Assembly (NCBI GenBank): GCA_039821145.1
Contig: JBCBOS010000020.1
Span: forward strand, 102,856 to 166,855
Direction of reading: 5' to 3'
Length of the DNA stretch: 64,000 bases
Source of the DNA: JBCCSZ01 sp039821145
GTDB taxonomy: Bacteria > Bacteroidota > Bacteroidia > Chitinophagales > Saprospiraceae
Shown one piece after another: positions 1-8,107 of the stretch (the first letter of the stretch is position 1; the number at the start of each line of letters is the position of its first letter). Below the pieces are notes generated by a model. The model saw only the letters and a program-made list of their open reading frames with translations, did no database searches and was not told the DNA's origin. The position numbers and the translations under genes are program-made.

Positions 1-487
1 GTCCCTTGTAGGTTTCGAAGTATTTGGTGAATTCTGCTTCTGCCGCTGCATCTTGTAGGAAGTCAAACATCTCGACGAAGGTGTAGTAGCGGATGTCGCT
101 TTTGTCTTTGCAGGCAGCCGTATCGAGTTTGTTGGAAATGTCTCCGACAGCCACAATGCCATTGTCGTACATTTCCCGATCGGCAGCTTGGATGGAATCC
201 AGGATGTCTTGCTCGGGTACCTCCCGAAATTTGACCACATTGGTGATGAAAGGGATCAGGCCTGTTCCGGTGGCGACCTTGGCTTTCATGTGCGACAACT
301 CCAAATGGCAGTGCGCGTTGATCAGGCCGGGAATGAGTACTCCCTGGTGCTGTTCGAGGCTGGCCGGATCGTGGGCCGAACGTTGGTCAATGGCCAAAAC
401 TTCTCCATCTGTCCCCACTATGACGACACCCTGCTCAATGGCGGGGCCTGTGACGGGATAGACTTTGTCTGCAGTGATTTTTCTCAT
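1..487 (-). CDS. Amidohydrolase family protein (3' part lost at left edge)
   Basis: The first 162 residues are present; the rest runs off the window. The start at 487 gives MRKITADKVYPVTG. Around residues 57-66 there is an HCHLELSHM motif, the first metal-binding HxH of the amidohydrolase superfamily (ATZ/TRZ, deaminase branch), after the usual beta-sandwich opening that ends in VLIPGLINAHCHLE. Family members hydrolyse or deaminate small N-heterocycles, and some Bacteroidota relatives are aminofutalosine or adenosine-type deaminases. The catalytic C-terminal half cannot be seen, so the substrate is not assigned. The gene lies 51 bp downstream of the DUF1015 gene on the same strand and is probably co-transcribed with it. 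Confidence 0.8.
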   Translation of the reverse strand, partial: MRKITADKVYPVTGPAIEQGVVIVGTDGEVLAIDQRSAHDPASLEQHQGVLIPGLINAHCHLELSHMKAKVATGTGLIPFITNVVKFREVPEQDILDSIQAADREMYDNGIVAVGDISNKLDTAACKDKSDIRYYTFVEMFDFLQDAAAEAEFTKYFETYKG

Positions 488-538
488 GTCATTGTAGCAT
501 TGAGCAGTGAAGCAAAAAGAGACATCTCACGGATTTTC

Positions 539-1648
539 TCACACTTCCTGTACGATCAATCCGTTTTTGATCCTCGGTTCGAACCAAGTCGACTTGGGAG
601 GCAAGGTTTTGTCTTGATCGGCCAAGAGCATCAGATCGGAAAGGGAGACCGGAGGCAGGCAAAAAGCCACCCGACTTTCGGACTTCAAGGTTTTGCTGCG
701 CAGGCCTTCCAAGCCTTTGGGACCTTCTACGTATTTGATTCGTTCGTCCGTCCGCACATCCTCGATTCCCAAAATGTCGTGCAATACTTTTTCATTGAGC
801 AAATTGGCATCCAGGATGACTTCTTTCTTGGGCTGCGCCTTCAGAACATGCTCTTTCCAACGCAATTTGAACCATTCGCGGTTGACATACATCACCAACT
901 CGTGCTTGCCCTTGGGACGCTGCGGCTCCTCCAAAATCTCGATGTCGAATATCTGAGAAATTTTGGCCATGAAGGTGGTCAGCGACAATTCGTTGAGTCC
1001 ATCCACCACCCGATTGTAATCATACACCTCAAGCTCAGTGGTGGGAAAGAAGGCACAGAGCAAACGATCAAAACGCACTTTTTCCAGCTCGTCCCGCGTG
1101 CGATCGTACATCAAGGCCATGGTAGAGCTTCGGTGGTGGCCATCGGCAATGTAGGTTGTCTTGACCTTGTTTTCAAAAAGAGACTGAATCTTTTGGATGA
1201 GTGGCCCGCTCGATATGGCCCAGAAAGTGTGCTCATCGCCTCGTTGAAAGAAGCGGACGCTGTAAAAAGACTTGTTCTCTTCAATGTAAGCACTGAGAAG
1301 CTTGTCGATGGACTTGGTTCGCGGATAGGTCAGCAAGACGGGCTTGACCACCGCGTTGCGACTCAGCAGTAGGTGGACTTGCTGCTGTTCTTTGGTGGCC
1401 AGGGTCTTTTCGTGTTTTTTGATGTGTCCGTCCACATAATCCTGTATGTCTGCGCAGGCAATCAAGCCAGTATAAGTGCGTTCGCTGGTTTTGATTCGGT
1501 AGACGTAAAGGGCTTCTTGCGGTGCTTTGTGAAAGAAGCCACTCTTTTTGTATTCTGGATATTCACTCTTTACTGTATCGAAGAAGGAATCCGGAGAAGC
1601 GATGTAATCCATATTGGGATAGACCGCCTGAAAGGGCCTGATTCGCAT
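539..1648 (-). CDS. DUF1015 family protein
   Basis: A 369-residue soluble protein with the hallmarks of DUF1015: a central GHIKKHEKT segment at about residues 73-81, and an IADGHHRSS motif near residue 168 that is the most conserved block of the family. No signal peptide or membrane segment is seen. The biochemical function of DUF1015 is not established; in other genomes these genes often sit near serine biosynthesis genes, which is not the case here. It lies upstream of the amidohydrolase gene on the same strand. Length is close to the family norm of about 400 residues. Confidence 0.88.
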   Translation of the reverse strand: MRIRPFQAVYPNMDYIASPDSFFDTVKSEYPEYKKSGFFHKAPQEALYVYRIKTSERTYTGLIACADIQDYVDGHIKKHEKTLATKEQQQVHLLLSRNAVVKPVLLTYPRTKSIDKLLSAYIEENKSFYSVRFFQRGDEHTFWAISSGPLIQKIQSLFENKVKTTYIADGHHRSSTMALMYDRTRDELEKVRFDRLLCAFFPTTELEVYDYNRVVDGLNELSLTTFMAKISQIFDIEILEEPQRPKGKHELVMYVNREWFKLRWKEHVLKAQPKKEVILDANLLNEKVLHDILGIEDVRTDERIKYVEGPKGLEGLRSKTLKSESRVAFCLPPVSLSDLMLLADQDKTLPPKSTWFEPRIKNGLIVQEV

Positions 1649-1779
1649 GGCAGTTGGTTGGGTTAAGGGCTAGGGTTGCAATCGGGCGACAAGATAAGCA
1701 ATTCGCCAGTGATAAACAGCCGAATTTACCACCGATCTTTTGACCGAAGGCAACTATTCCACATCCAAATGCAAGGGGG

Positions 1780-2280
1780 TTACTTGATCATCTTGAGGAA
1801 AGTCCCAACAAACCAGCTAGAATCCGAGCGGATGAGCCGTTCCAGGGCGGAATCTGCTTTGGTAGAAAACAATTTGATGTCCTTGACGACTTCGCTGAAT
1901 GCGCGGGAATCCTCATCGGTCCCTTCGACGGCAGACAGCTCGTTCAACGCCCGAATCATCGGTTCCAATTCTTTTTTCTTGCGCTCTGCAATGATGTTGC
2001 GGACGACTTCCCACATGTCTTTTTCCGCGACAAAAAATTCTTTGCGTTCGCCTGGTTTCAATACCTTGTGTACCAATCGCCAATCGATGAGTGCCCGTAT
2101 GTTCATGTTGGCATTGCCGCGCGAGATGTTGAGTTCTGTCATGATGTCATCTGCACTCAATGCCTGTGAAGACATCAGCAATAGAGCATGTATCTGTGCC
2201 ATGGTCCGGTTGATTCCCCAGCTAGATCCGAGGGTACCCCAGGCATGGATAAACTTTTCTTTTCCTTCTGCTAATTCCAT
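1780..2280 (-). CDS. GbsR/MarR-type transcriptional regulator
   Basis: A 166-residue winged-helix regulator. The start at 2280 (MELAEGKEKFI) is preferred over an upstream ATG at 2334, because GbsR-type relatives begin with exactly this kind of helix and continue AWGTLGSSWGINRTMAQIH. The recognition helix lies near ISRGNANMNIRALIDW (about residues 69-84), and a long C-terminal helical region probably forms the dimer interface. GbsR proteins are usually repressors. An inverted repeat of the form ACTTTCA-N8-TGAAAGT lies 22 bp upstream of the start, and the same arms and spacing recur before the methyltransferase gene at 14901, so autoregulation and control of that gene are inferred. The effector is unknown. 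Confidence 0.88.
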   Translation of the reverse strand: MELAEGKEKFIHAWGTLGSSWGINRTMAQIHALLLMSSQALSADDIMTELNISRGNANMNIRALIDWRLVHKVLKPGERKEFFVAEKDMWEVVRNIIAERKKKELEPMIRALNELSAVEGTDEDSRAFSEVVKDIKLFSTKADSALERLIRSDSSWFVGTFLKMIK

Positions 2281-2301
2281 TATTGACGATAAGTATCTGA
2301 A

Positions 2302-2323
2302 ACTTTCAAGAAGTTGTGAAAGT
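2302..2323. promoter_or_regulatory. Putative GbsR operator, autoregulatory copy
   Basis: Two perfect 7-bp arms, ACTTTCA and TGAAAGT, are separated by 8 bp and lie 22-43 bp upstream of the preferred start of the GbsR-type regulator. The same arms and spacer length occur at 14831-14852. The symmetry and position fit a dimeric winged-helix repressor overlapping its own promoter. Binding is inferred. Confidence 0.6.
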
Positions 2324-2607
2324 ACACCTTCCAAAAGGTTAAAGCAAAATAAGATGGATTTTGTTTACGATAAAGTCCACAAAAGGATCAATTTATAAAA
2401 ATAAAAATATCAAAGCAGCCCGTTTTAAAACATTTTTTTATTCATCATTTGTAATGTATTAAGTATTGATTTCGAATTATTTACAAGAAAAATAAAAGCC
2501 TACCTTTTCTCTTCTCAAAAAAAAAGTTGCCGAAATTTTATGGAATTTCAGGGGGTGCCGTGTCCTATTACCGAATTTTTTCAAACTCAAAATCAAAACG
2601 ACACGAC
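2324..2607. other. AT-rich divergent intergenic region
   Basis: This stretch separates the GbsR gene (minus strand) from the first PUR-HTH gene (plus strand). It is clearly more AT-rich than its surroundings, with many A and T runs from 2385 to 2525, as expected of a divergent promoter region. No exact TAnnTTTG element and no convincing gene was found. An in-frame upstream ATG at 2527 exists but would add a sequence unlike the family start. Confidence 0.5.
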
Positions 2608-3036
2608 ATGGAAAAGCAGAATGTATTGCACACAGAAAAGATCATCTCCGGCAAGCGCACCTACTACTTCGACCTGAAAAGATCGGAAAATGGTCGGGAT
2701 TACTTGCTCATCAGCGAGCGTCGGCAGGTGGAAGAGGACAAGTACGAGCGCCAGCAGATCATTCTCTTTGAGGAAGGACTCCGAAAATTTGGGGGGATGC
2801 TGATGGAGATGATGCTGCAGTTCGAAGGCAAAAACAAGAAGAAGCGACTGACGGAAGAAGAAATCGCAGCCGTTCGCAAGGAGTATCCCAATGCCTTCAT
2901 CCCCTGGACCGCGGAGGAAGATCAAACCCTTCTAGACATGTACAAACAAGGAGAGAGCGTGGATGTGATTGCCCAGCATTTTTTGCGCAAGCCCTCTGCC
3001 ATCAGCTACCGCATCAAGAAATTGGATGTCCAATAA
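2608..3036 (+). CDS. PUR-alpha-like (DUF3276) domain fused to a Myb/HTH-like domain, copy 1
   Basis: A 142-residue protein in two parts. Residues 10-75 match the Bacteroidota PUR-alpha-like repeat (GKRTYYFDLKRSENGRDYLL, then the strand-helix block ending in the EEGLRKFGGMLMEMM region); this fold binds single-stranded DNA or RNA. Residues 98-140 (IPWTAEEDQTLLDMYKQG through KPSAISYRIKKL) look like a Myb/SANT-type or sigma-like helix-turn-helix. Ordinary DUF3276 proteins are about 100-130 residues and usually lack such a tail. The start at 2608 is chosen because it gives MEKQNVLHTEKI, parallel to the paralog 38 bp downstream. Probably a nucleic-acid-binding regulator; the target is unknown. Confidence 0.75.
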   Translation: MEKQNVLHTEKIISGKRTYYFDLKRSENGRDYLLISERRQVEEDKYERQQIILFEEGLRKFGGMLMEMMLQFEGKNKKKRLTEEEIAAVRKEYPNAFIPWTAEEDQTLLDMYKQGESVDVIAQHFLRKPSAISYRIKKLDVQ

Positions 3037-3074
3037 GCCCTTTCCTCCATTGCTCACCTGACAATTTATCTCCA

Positions 3075-3521
3075 ATGCAAAAAACAAACGAACTGCATTC
3101 AGAATCCATCCGCTTGGGAAAACGGACCTACTTTTTTGATCTCAAACAGGCCCCTGACCGCCGACCGTATCTGCTGATCACACAATCGGAAAAGAATGCG
3201 ATGGACCAATTCAGTCGACAACGAATTTTGCTCAACAGTCGAGAAATGGTTGCTTTTGGAAGTGCCTTCTTCAGCTGCTTGATCCAATTTCAAAACAGAC
3301 ATCACCAGCAATTGTCCCTCCCGCTTCCGGAAGATGCTGACCCGGAGCAAAGGGCAAATCTGCCTTCAACTTCTTGGAGTCGGGAGGAGGATCTCGCCCT
3401 TGAGATTTACCTGGGGGAAGAACTGGGGATGAAAGAACTCTCCGCCTTTTTTCAGCGAAAAGAGAGCGCCATACGAGCACGAATCAAACAATTGGGACTC
3501 ACCCACAAAGCAGCAAGTTAA
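3075..3521 (+). CDS. PUR-alpha-like (DUF3276) domain fused to a Myb/HTH-like domain, copy 2
   Basis: A 148-residue paralog of the gene immediately upstream, with the same order: a PUR-type repeat (LGKRTYFFDLKQAPDRRPYL near the N-terminus), a linker rich in Pro and Glu, then a C-terminal helix-turn-helix starting at TSWSREEDLALEIYLGEE and ending KESAIRARIKQLGL. The two copies agree most in the GKRTYxFDLK core and in the Trp-(S/T)-xEED start of the HTH, and differ widely elsewhere, so the duplication is old. The pair is probably one operon and may extend into radC, 84 bp downstream. Confidence 0.72.
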   Translation: MQKTNELHSESIRLGKRTYFFDLKQAPDRRPYLLITQSEKNAMDQFSRQRILLNSREMVAFGSAFFSCLIQFQNRHHQQLSLPLPEDADPEQRANLPSTSWSREEDLALEIYLGEELGMKELSAFFQRKESAIRARIKQLGLTHKAAS

Positions 3522-3605
3522 TGTGGTCGCGGAGAGACCGAAGGCCCCGTCACATTGGCGGGGTCCTTCAAACTTTTGCTCAACAAATCAAACGATCGAC
3601 AACAA

Positions 3606-4304
3606 ATGGTCAAAGCCTACAACAAGCTGGCAATCAAAAACTGGTCGGTAGAAGATCAACCCAGAGAGCGGATGATGCGCAAAGGACGCCAGTCCCTCAC
3701 GGATGTAGAACTCATCGCCATTCTGCTGAACTCCGGCAACCGAGAAGAAACAGCCGTTTCCCTGGCGCGCCGATTGCTGGAACAAGTCAACAACGATTTG
3801 CACCGCCTTGGTCGGATGCCACTGGACGAACTGAAACAATTCAAGGGCATCGGGACGGCCAAGGCTGTCCGGGTAGCGGCGGCATTGGAGCTGGGTTTGC
3901 GCAGACAAATGAGTTCTCACACCAAAATCAAGGGCGTGGGTTCCAGTGCCGATGCCTGGAAAATGATCGCTCCACAAATCATGGACCTGCCCCATGAAGA
4001 GTTTTGGGTGCTCTTGCTCAACAGGGCCCACCGACTCATCAGCAAAGAACTCATCAGCATCGGCGGAGTATCCGGTACGGTGGTGGATGGAAAGTTGATT
4101 TTCCGGCACGCCATCACACAGCTGGCCAGCTCCATCATCCTCTGCCACAATCATCCATCCGGCAATTTGCAACCCAGCCGGGCAGACATCGACATCACCC
4201 GAAAACTCAAGGAGGGAGGCAAGCAATTGGACGTCAATGTGGTCGATCACCTCATTGTCACTTCTACTGGCTACTTCAGCTTCGCAGATGAAGGTCTATT
4301 GTGA
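3606..4304 (+). CDS. radC: RadC family protein (JAB1/MPN domain)
   Basis: A 232-residue RadC protein. An N-terminal segment (LAIKNWSVEDQPRERM) is followed by a helix-hairpin-helix region around KQFKGIGTAKAVRVAAA, and a C-terminal JAB1/MPN metalloprotease-like domain carries HNHPSGNLQPSRAD (about residues 179-192), the HxH and downstream Asp of the zinc site. RadC was named for DNA repair, but its role is unsettled. ATG at 3606 is preferred; the longer reading to 3555 would use TTG and adds residues not typical of the family. It follows the PUR-HTH pair on the same strand. Confidence 0.93.
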   Translation: MVKAYNKLAIKNWSVEDQPRERMMRKGRQSLTDVELIAILLNSGNREETAVSLARRLLEQVNNDLHRLGRMPLDELKQFKGIGTAKAVRVAAALELGLRRQMSSHTKIKGVGSSADAWKMIAPQIMDLPHEEFWVLLLNRAHRLISKELISIGGVSGTVVDGKLIFRHAITQLASSIILCHNHPSGNLQPSRADIDITRKLKEGGKQLDVNVVDHLIVTSTGYFSFADEGLL

Positions 4305-4449
4305 GCCTGTGAATATGTGAGATCGATTTTATAGCTTTGCGTCAGTTTGCAGAACCTTCGCGAGCGATGCTTTGTTCTAGTGACATGTTGGGGCGACTCC
4401 CTTGGTCGGCACAGCAGGCAAAAGCACCATCTTTCAAGTACACAAAACC

Positions 4450-6228
4450 ATGGCAGAAAAAGAGGCCCGTCAATCGATGGACAAAAACAAAATCGACTTC
4501 TTCTTGCTGAAGAGAGTTCTGTCATTGGCTTTGCCTTACAAGAAGATCTTCATTTTGGCAGGGGTACTGGCAGTTGTGTTGTCTCCTCTTGCCATCATGC
4601 GCCCCTACTTGGTACAGGTCATGGTAGATGATTACATCTTCAAGTACGACATTGCTGGCCTGACGCAAATTGCCATGCTCCTGGCCGGCATATTGGTGGT
4701 GGAGGCTTTTCTCAATTACTCCTTCATCTACTCGACCAGCTGGCTTGGCCAATCCGTCATCCGGGACTTGCGGGTGGATGTCTTCAAGCACATCACTCGC
4801 CTGCGGCTCAAGTATTTCGATACGACGCCCATCGGTACCTCGACCACTCGGACCATCAACGACATCGAGACCATCAACACGGTCTTTTCCCAAGGTGTCA
4901 TTACCATCATTGCAGATTTGCTCACCTTGGTGGCTGTACTGGCCATCATGCTCTATACCAGCTGGAAGCTGACCTTGATCTGTCTGACGGTCATGCCCTT
5001 CATGATCATTGCCAGTTATGTGTTCAAGGAAAAAGTCAAAACAGCTTTCCAGATTGTCCGCACCCAGATCTCCAAGATGAATGCCTTTTTGCAGGAGCGG
5101 ATCACGGGCATGCACATTGTGCAAATCTTCAATGCCGAAAAGCAGGAAATGGACAAGTTTCGGCAAATCAATCGGGAATATACCAAGGCCAACCTGGACT
5201 CCATTTTGTACTACGCCATCTTTTACCCGGCCGTAGAAATCATCTCGGCTGCCTCTTTGGGGCTGATGGTTTGGTGGGGGGCCAGAGACGTCATTCAGGG
5301 GGGAGTGACACCGGGTGCATTGGTTGCTTTTCCCATTTACCTGTCGATGCTCTTTCGCCCCATTCGCACCATTGCTGACAAGTTCAATACCCTTCAAATG
5401 GGCCTGGTTGCTTCCGAGAGGGTGTTCAATCTCTTGGATACGTTGAGTTTCATCCCCAACAAAGGAAAAATCGAAGCGCCGAAACTGCAGGGGGACATTG
5501 CCTTTGAAAAGGTGAGCTTTGCCTACAATGCCAGAGAATATGTTCTGCGAGACCTGAGCTTTGAAATCGAAGCTGGCCAAACCCTGGCCATTGTCGGTAG
5601 TACGGGTTCTGGCAAATCCACCATCATCAACATTCTCAACCGCTTCTATGAGATTCAAAAGGGGCGCATTACAATCGATGGAGTTGACATTCGGGAGTAT
5701 GAACTGTTGAGTCTGAGAAGGCGGCTGGCCATTGTACTGCAGGACGTCTTTCTGTTTTCTGGTTCTGTGATCGACAACATCACCTTGCGCGACGATCGCA
5801 TCAGCAGGGAACAGGTGATTGAGGCTGCTAAGATGATTGGTGCCCACGACTTCATCATGGCCCTCCCCGGTGGATATGAGTACGAGGTCATGGAGCGCGG
5901 AGCTACTCTGTCGATGGGACAGCGCCAGCTCATTTCTTTTGTCCGGGCACTGGTATTTGACCCAGACATCTTGATTTTGGATGAGGCCACTTCCTCCATT
6001 GATCCCGAGTCCGAAGCTGTCATTCAGTACGCCATTGAAAAACTCATTGCCCGCAGGACCTCCATCATCATCGCACACAGGCTTTCGACCATTCGGCATG
6101 CAGACAATATATTGGTCTTGGACAGTGGGCAAATCCAGGAATTTGGGCCACATGAGCAACTGCTGAAAATTCCCGATGGCCATTACAAGGAGTTGTACGA
6201 AATGCAATTTGTTCAGTCAAACCCATGA
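4450..6228 (+). CDS. ABC exporter, MsbA/multidrug type (fused permease and ATPase)
   Basis: A 592-residue half-transporter. Six membrane helices occupy about residues 20-310 and the nucleotide-binding domain the C-terminal 250. The Walker A motif GSTGSGKST is near residue 383, the signature LSMGQRQL near 487, the Walker B ILILDEATSSID near 507 and the switch His in IIAHRLSTI near 540. It works as a homo- or heterodimer in the inner membrane, exporting lipid or hydrophobic substrates; the exact cargo cannot be read. ATG at 4450 (MAEKEARQSMDKNK) is chosen over a non-ATG codon at 4402. A TAGCTTTG element at 4332-4339 could be its -7 box, but no -33 partner is clear. Confidence 0.93.
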   Translation: MAEKEARQSMDKNKIDFFLLKRVLSLALPYKKIFILAGVLAVVLSPLAIMRPYLVQVMVDDYIFKYDIAGLTQIAMLLAGILVVEAFLNYSFIYSTSWLGQSVIRDLRVDVFKHITRLRLKYFDTTPIGTSTTRTINDIETINTVFSQGVITIIADLLTLVAVLAIMLYTSWKLTLICLTVMPFMIIASYVFKEKVKTAFQIVRTQISKMNAFLQERITGMHIVQIFNAEKQEMDKFRQINREYTKANLDSILYYAIFYPAVEIISAASLGLMVWWGARDVIQGGVTPGALVAFPIYLSMLFRPIRTIADKFNTLQMGLVASERVFNLLDTLSFIPNKGKIEAPKLQGDIAFEKVSFAYNAREYVLRDLSFEIEAGQTLAIVGSTGSGKSTIINILNRFYEIQKGRITIDGVDIREYELLSLRRRLAIVLQDVFLFSGSVIDNITLRDDRISREQVIEAAKMIGAHDFIMALPGGYEYEVMERGATLSMGQRQLISFVRALVFDPDILILDEATSSIDPESEAVIQYAIEKLIARRTSIIIAHRLSTIRHADNILVLDSGQIQEFGPHEQLLKIPDGHYKELYEMQFVQSNP

Positions 6229-6380
6229 GAAAGAGCCATCTGCCGTCTTCATCTCAAACTCGTCGGCCAATCATTTGAAATCGTCGAAGTCTTTTTCGCA
6301 GATCGAAAGCTTTTGTGTAACTTGAATGAACTTATGGCATCTCCCAAAGTAAGTGCCATGAAATTCTCAAAAAGCATATT

Positions 6381-6866
6381 ATGAATCAGCATAAAAAAAT
6401 AGACGTCAACCCCTTCAACTCCATCAGCAGCATTCTCGTGCTGGTCATGGTCTTGGTGGTTTTGTATTTCATTGCCCGGAGCATTTTTACCATTCTGTCG
6501 TACCTGGCTCCCGTTTTGCTCATCATCGCATTGATCCTCAATTATCGAGTCGTGGTCAATTATGGCAAATGGCTGTTCAACCTACTGAAAAAGAACATCT
6601 TAATGGGCCTGGGAGCCGTTGCCCTGACCGTCATTGGATTTCCCGTCATTGCAGGTTTCCTGGCCGTCAAAGCCTACTTGTATCGCAAAGTAGACCAGAT
6701 GCAGGCCCAAGCCGAGCAGAAGCGCGAAGGAGAATTTGTCGACTACGAAGAAGTGGATGATGGTTCGGAGATCAATCTGAAATTGCCTCAATTGGAGCGA
6801 CCTCCTCGTCCACAAGCTCGCAATGACAACCAGTACGACCAGTTTTTCGACGGCGAAAAGAACTGA
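6381..6866 (+). CDS. Small membrane protein of unknown function
   Basis: A 161-residue protein not assigned to a named family. Three hydrophobic stretches are visible (about residues 15-35, 38-55 and 74-98), followed by a charged cytoplasmic tail with an acidic patch (EFVDYEEVDDGSEINL) and a Pro/Gln-rich end closing in YDQFFDGEKN. It lies between the ABC exporter and the GT2 glycosyltransferase, whose start follows its stop codon by only 6 bases. Translational coupling with the glycosyltransferase is therefore likely and suggests a shared envelope role. Confidence 0.8.
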   Translation: MNQHKKIDVNPFNSISSILVLVMVLVVLYFIARSIFTILSYLAPVLLIIALILNYRVVVNYGKWLFNLLKKNILMGLGAVALTVIGFPVIAGFLAVKAYLYRKVDQMQAQAEQKREGEFVDYEEVDDGSEINLKLPQLERPPRPQARNDNQYDQFFDGEKN

Positions 6867-6872
6867 TCCCTT

Positions 6873-8048
6873 TTGTTGTCTTCTTCCTTTTTGCTTTCTT
6901 TTTACGCCATCGCATCGGGGCTGCTCACGCTGGCCTACATTTGGGTCATGGCCCGCTATCTCTATCATTGGCAACAGGCACCCGATTTTGAGCTGCCCAA
7001 AGAATTTCAACCGCAAACCTCCGTCAGCGTGTTGGTCCCGGCCCGCAACGAATCGGCCAATGTCGAGGCCTGCCTCCTGAGCATTAAAGGGCAGGCTTAC
7101 CCTCCTGAACTCTTGGAAATCGTCTTGATCGATGACCACTCGACAGATGATACCTTGCAAAAGGCAGAGGCATTGGCACGGAAGCACCCACAAATCCGGG
7201 TCCTTCGTCTACAGGATTTTCTGACAGCGGGAGAGAAAGTCCACTCGTACAAGAAGCGTGCAATTGAACTGGGCATACAGCAAAGCAAGGGTCAACTCAT
7301 CGTATGTACAGATGCCGACTGCGAGGTGCCCGTGCGGTGGTTGCAATACCTGACCGCCTATTACGAATCGACCCGGCACAAATTCATTGCTGCCCCCGTC
7401 AATTTTTTCCGCGAAAGCAATCTACTGGAACAGTTTCAATCTCTTGATTTTTTGGGCATGATGGGCATTACGGCTGCGGGCATACAGGGCCGATTCATGC
7501 ACATGTGCAATGGGGCCAACCTTGCCTACGAGCGACAAACCTTCGAGGCGGTGGGTGGATTTGCGGGCATCGATCACTTGGCCTCTGGCGATGACATGTT
7601 GTTGATGCAAAAGGTGGCTGCCAAATATCCGGGGCGAATTGGCTTTGTCAAGCAGGCAGCCGTCAAGGTTCAAACCAAGGCACAACCGGATTGGTCGTCT
7701 TTTGTACAGCAAAGAGTGCGTTGGGGGTCCAAGTCCGGAGACTATCACGAATGGCAAGTCACAGCCATGCTGGCAGTTGTTTTCTTGCTGTGCTGCAACA
7801 TTTTACTGAGCGTACTACTCATTCCTTTGCTGGGGTGGTGGGCTGTAGGCATCTTTGGGTTTCAACTCCTTTTCAAGTCCATTGCCGACTATTTCTTACT
7901 CAGCCGGATGGCCCGCTTTTTCCATCGCTCCGATCTCATGGCCATCTTTGTCCCTGCCCAATTGTTACACATCTTGTACATTGCCGTAGTGGGAAGTCTG
8001 AGCAATCTGCGCAGAACCTACCAGTGGAAGGGCCGTCGACTCCAATGA
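6873..8048 (+). CDS. Family 2 glycosyltransferase, membrane-anchored
   Basis: A 391-residue GT2 enzyme. It has an N-terminal membrane helix, then a GT-A domain opening SVSVLVPARNES near residue 50, with DDHSTDD near 87, TDADCE near 146, a GDDM acceptor-site motif near 235 and a QxxRW motif (QQRVRW, about 276-281). Two or three membrane helices follow. The QxxRW motif is typical of processive or polyisoprenoid-type GT2 enzymes. The start is TTG at 6873, because the first ATG in frame falls inside the first membrane helix. It probably transfers a sugar to a lipid or polysaccharide at the inner membrane; the product is unknown. Confidence 0.88.
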   Translation: MLSSSFLLSFYAIASGLLTLAYIWVMARYLYHWQQAPDFELPKEFQPQTSVSVLVPARNESANVEACLLSIKGQAYPPELLEIVLIDDHSTDDTLQKAEALARKHPQIRVLRLQDFLTAGEKVHSYKKRAIELGIQQSKGQLIVCTDADCEVPVRWLQYLTAYYESTRHKFIAAPVNFFRESNLLEQFQSLDFLGMMGITAAGIQGRFMHMCNGANLAYERQTFEAVGGFAGIDHLASGDDMLLMQKVAAKYPGRIGFVKQAAVKVQTKAQPDWSSFVQQRVRWGSKSGDYHEWQVTAMLAVVFLLCCNILLSVLLIPLLGWWAVGIFGFQLLFKSIADYFLLSRMARFFHRSDLMAIFVPAQLLHILYIAVVGSLSNLRRTYQWKGRRLQ

Positions 8049-8051
8049 AAA

Positions 8052-8082
8052 CGGGCCTTCTCCCCGACTGGAAGAAGGCCCG
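8052..8082 (-). terminator. Terminator of gyrB (convergent with the GT2 gene)
   Basis: Perfect 10-bp arms CGGGCCTTCT and AGAAGGCCCG enclose an 11-base loop, and the hairpin is followed on the minus strand by TTTTC. It lies in the 59-bp gap between the convergent GT2 and gyrB stops and so fits a rho-independent terminator for gyrB, perhaps working in both directions. Confidence 0.75.
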
Positions 8083-8107
8083 CTCGACAGTAGATGACCA
8101 AAAGAAA

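Noticed and set aside
188..1372. Long plus-strand open frame opposite the amidohydrolase and DUF1015 genes
   Set aside because: It runs antisense to two genes with clear family motifs and has no domain of its own.
4522..6207. 561-codon minus-strand open frame
   Set aside because: It lies entirely opposite the ABC exporter, is rich in Asp, His and Gln as expected of a shadow frame, and matches no family.
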